The notes beneath the pieces are model-generated. The model did not search any database and was not told the DNA's origin. It saw only the letters and a program-made list of their open reading frames with translations. A stretch of 5,950 bases of DNA from Lentisphaeria bacterium (GTDB lineage Bacteria > Verrucomicrobiota > Lentisphaeria > Victivallales > JAUVCU01): the NCBI GenBank assembly GCA_030590715.1, contig JAUVCU010000107.1, forward strand, positions 1 through 5,950, in the 5' to 3' direction. Position 1 is the first letter of the stretch, and each line of letters begins with the position of its first letter. Positions 5,830 through 5,950 of this stretch are shown piece by piece. The position numbers were made by a program, and so were the translations under genes.

Positions 5830-5950
5830 TTACAGCTCGTCGTGAGTTGAGCGGTCCTTTGATGATAATGCCTTTTCAAATTGCAGTGCATTGTCCAATA
5901 GCTTCGCCGTGAAGTAACTTTTTTCTGTCTTATTGTCGATGATATTTAAA
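5830..5950 (-). CDS. C-terminal end of an unidentified protein, cut by the window edge
   Basis: One minus-strand frame is open from the right edge (first full codon 5949-5947) to TAA at 5832-5830, giving 39 residues. These include the amphipathic segment YFTAKLLDNALQFEKAL followed by a polar tail ending THDEL. The composition looks like a genuine helical protein C-terminus, and the other minus-strand frames are closed by stops. An open run this short in AT-rich DNA can still arise by chance. The product is not recognisable from so little sequence. It would be co-directional with the 125-residue gene but separated from it by about 270 bp and that gene's own promoter. Confidence 0.42.
   Translation of the reverse strand, partial: LNIIDNKTEKSYFTAKLLDNALQFEKALSSKDRSTHDEL

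Overview
The window is AT-rich bacterial DNA carrying a signal-transduction operon on the plus strand (1-4566), followed by three minus-strand genes: a PilZ protein, an unrecognised 125-residue protein, and the C-terminus of a gene running off the right edge. The mixture (a response regulator fused to a PP2C phosphatase, an RsbW-like ATPase, an HDOD protein, a sensor-less hybrid kinase with Hpt, and PilZ) suggests a free-living Gram-negative with complex signalling. Deltaproteobacteria of the Desulfovibrio type fit best by impression, but nothing in the window fixes the taxon.

Operon, 1-4566. The genes are tightly coupled: stop/start overlaps at 976-979 and 1419-1422, and a 1-nt gap before 2299. 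In order they are: (i) a receiver-PP2C (SpoIIE/RsbU-type) phosphatase, cut by the left edge and broken by a one-base frameshift near 196-205; (ii) a small RsbW-like serine kinase/ATPase; (iii) an HDOD protein; (iv) a soluble histidine kinase that stops just inside its first receiver domain; (v) the rest of that hybrid kinase (remaining REC1, intact REC2, Hpt). The likely logic, by inference from related systems, is that the hybrid kinase relays phosphate to the receiver of the phosphatase. The phosphatase and the RsbW-like kinase would then set the phosphorylation state of a STAS-type antagonist, which is not in this window. The role of the HDOD protein is unknown.

The main oddity is the break between (iv) and (v). 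A 10-bp tandem repeat (AATATTAGCA, three perfect and two degenerate copies, 3374-3423) creates an in-frame TAG. Both halves are in the same reading frame. Removing exactly 30 nt (three units, 3379-3408) restores a receiver helix 1 with canonical spacing, so the hybrid kinase gene has been interrupted by repeat expansion. Together with the frameshift in the phosphatase, this gives two lesions in one operon, pointing to strain-level decay, reversible switching or sequence error.

Minus-strand part, 4591-5950. The PilZ gene (4591-4935) lies 24 bp from the operon end, tail to tail, behind an AT-rich leader. The 125-residue gene (5183-5560) is a self-contained unit: TTGACT-17-TAAAAT promoter, near-perfect Shine-Dalgarno and a strong intrinsic terminator. 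The rest of the right end is AT-rich non-coding DNA (about 5636-5829) followed by the last 39 codons of another minus-strand gene.
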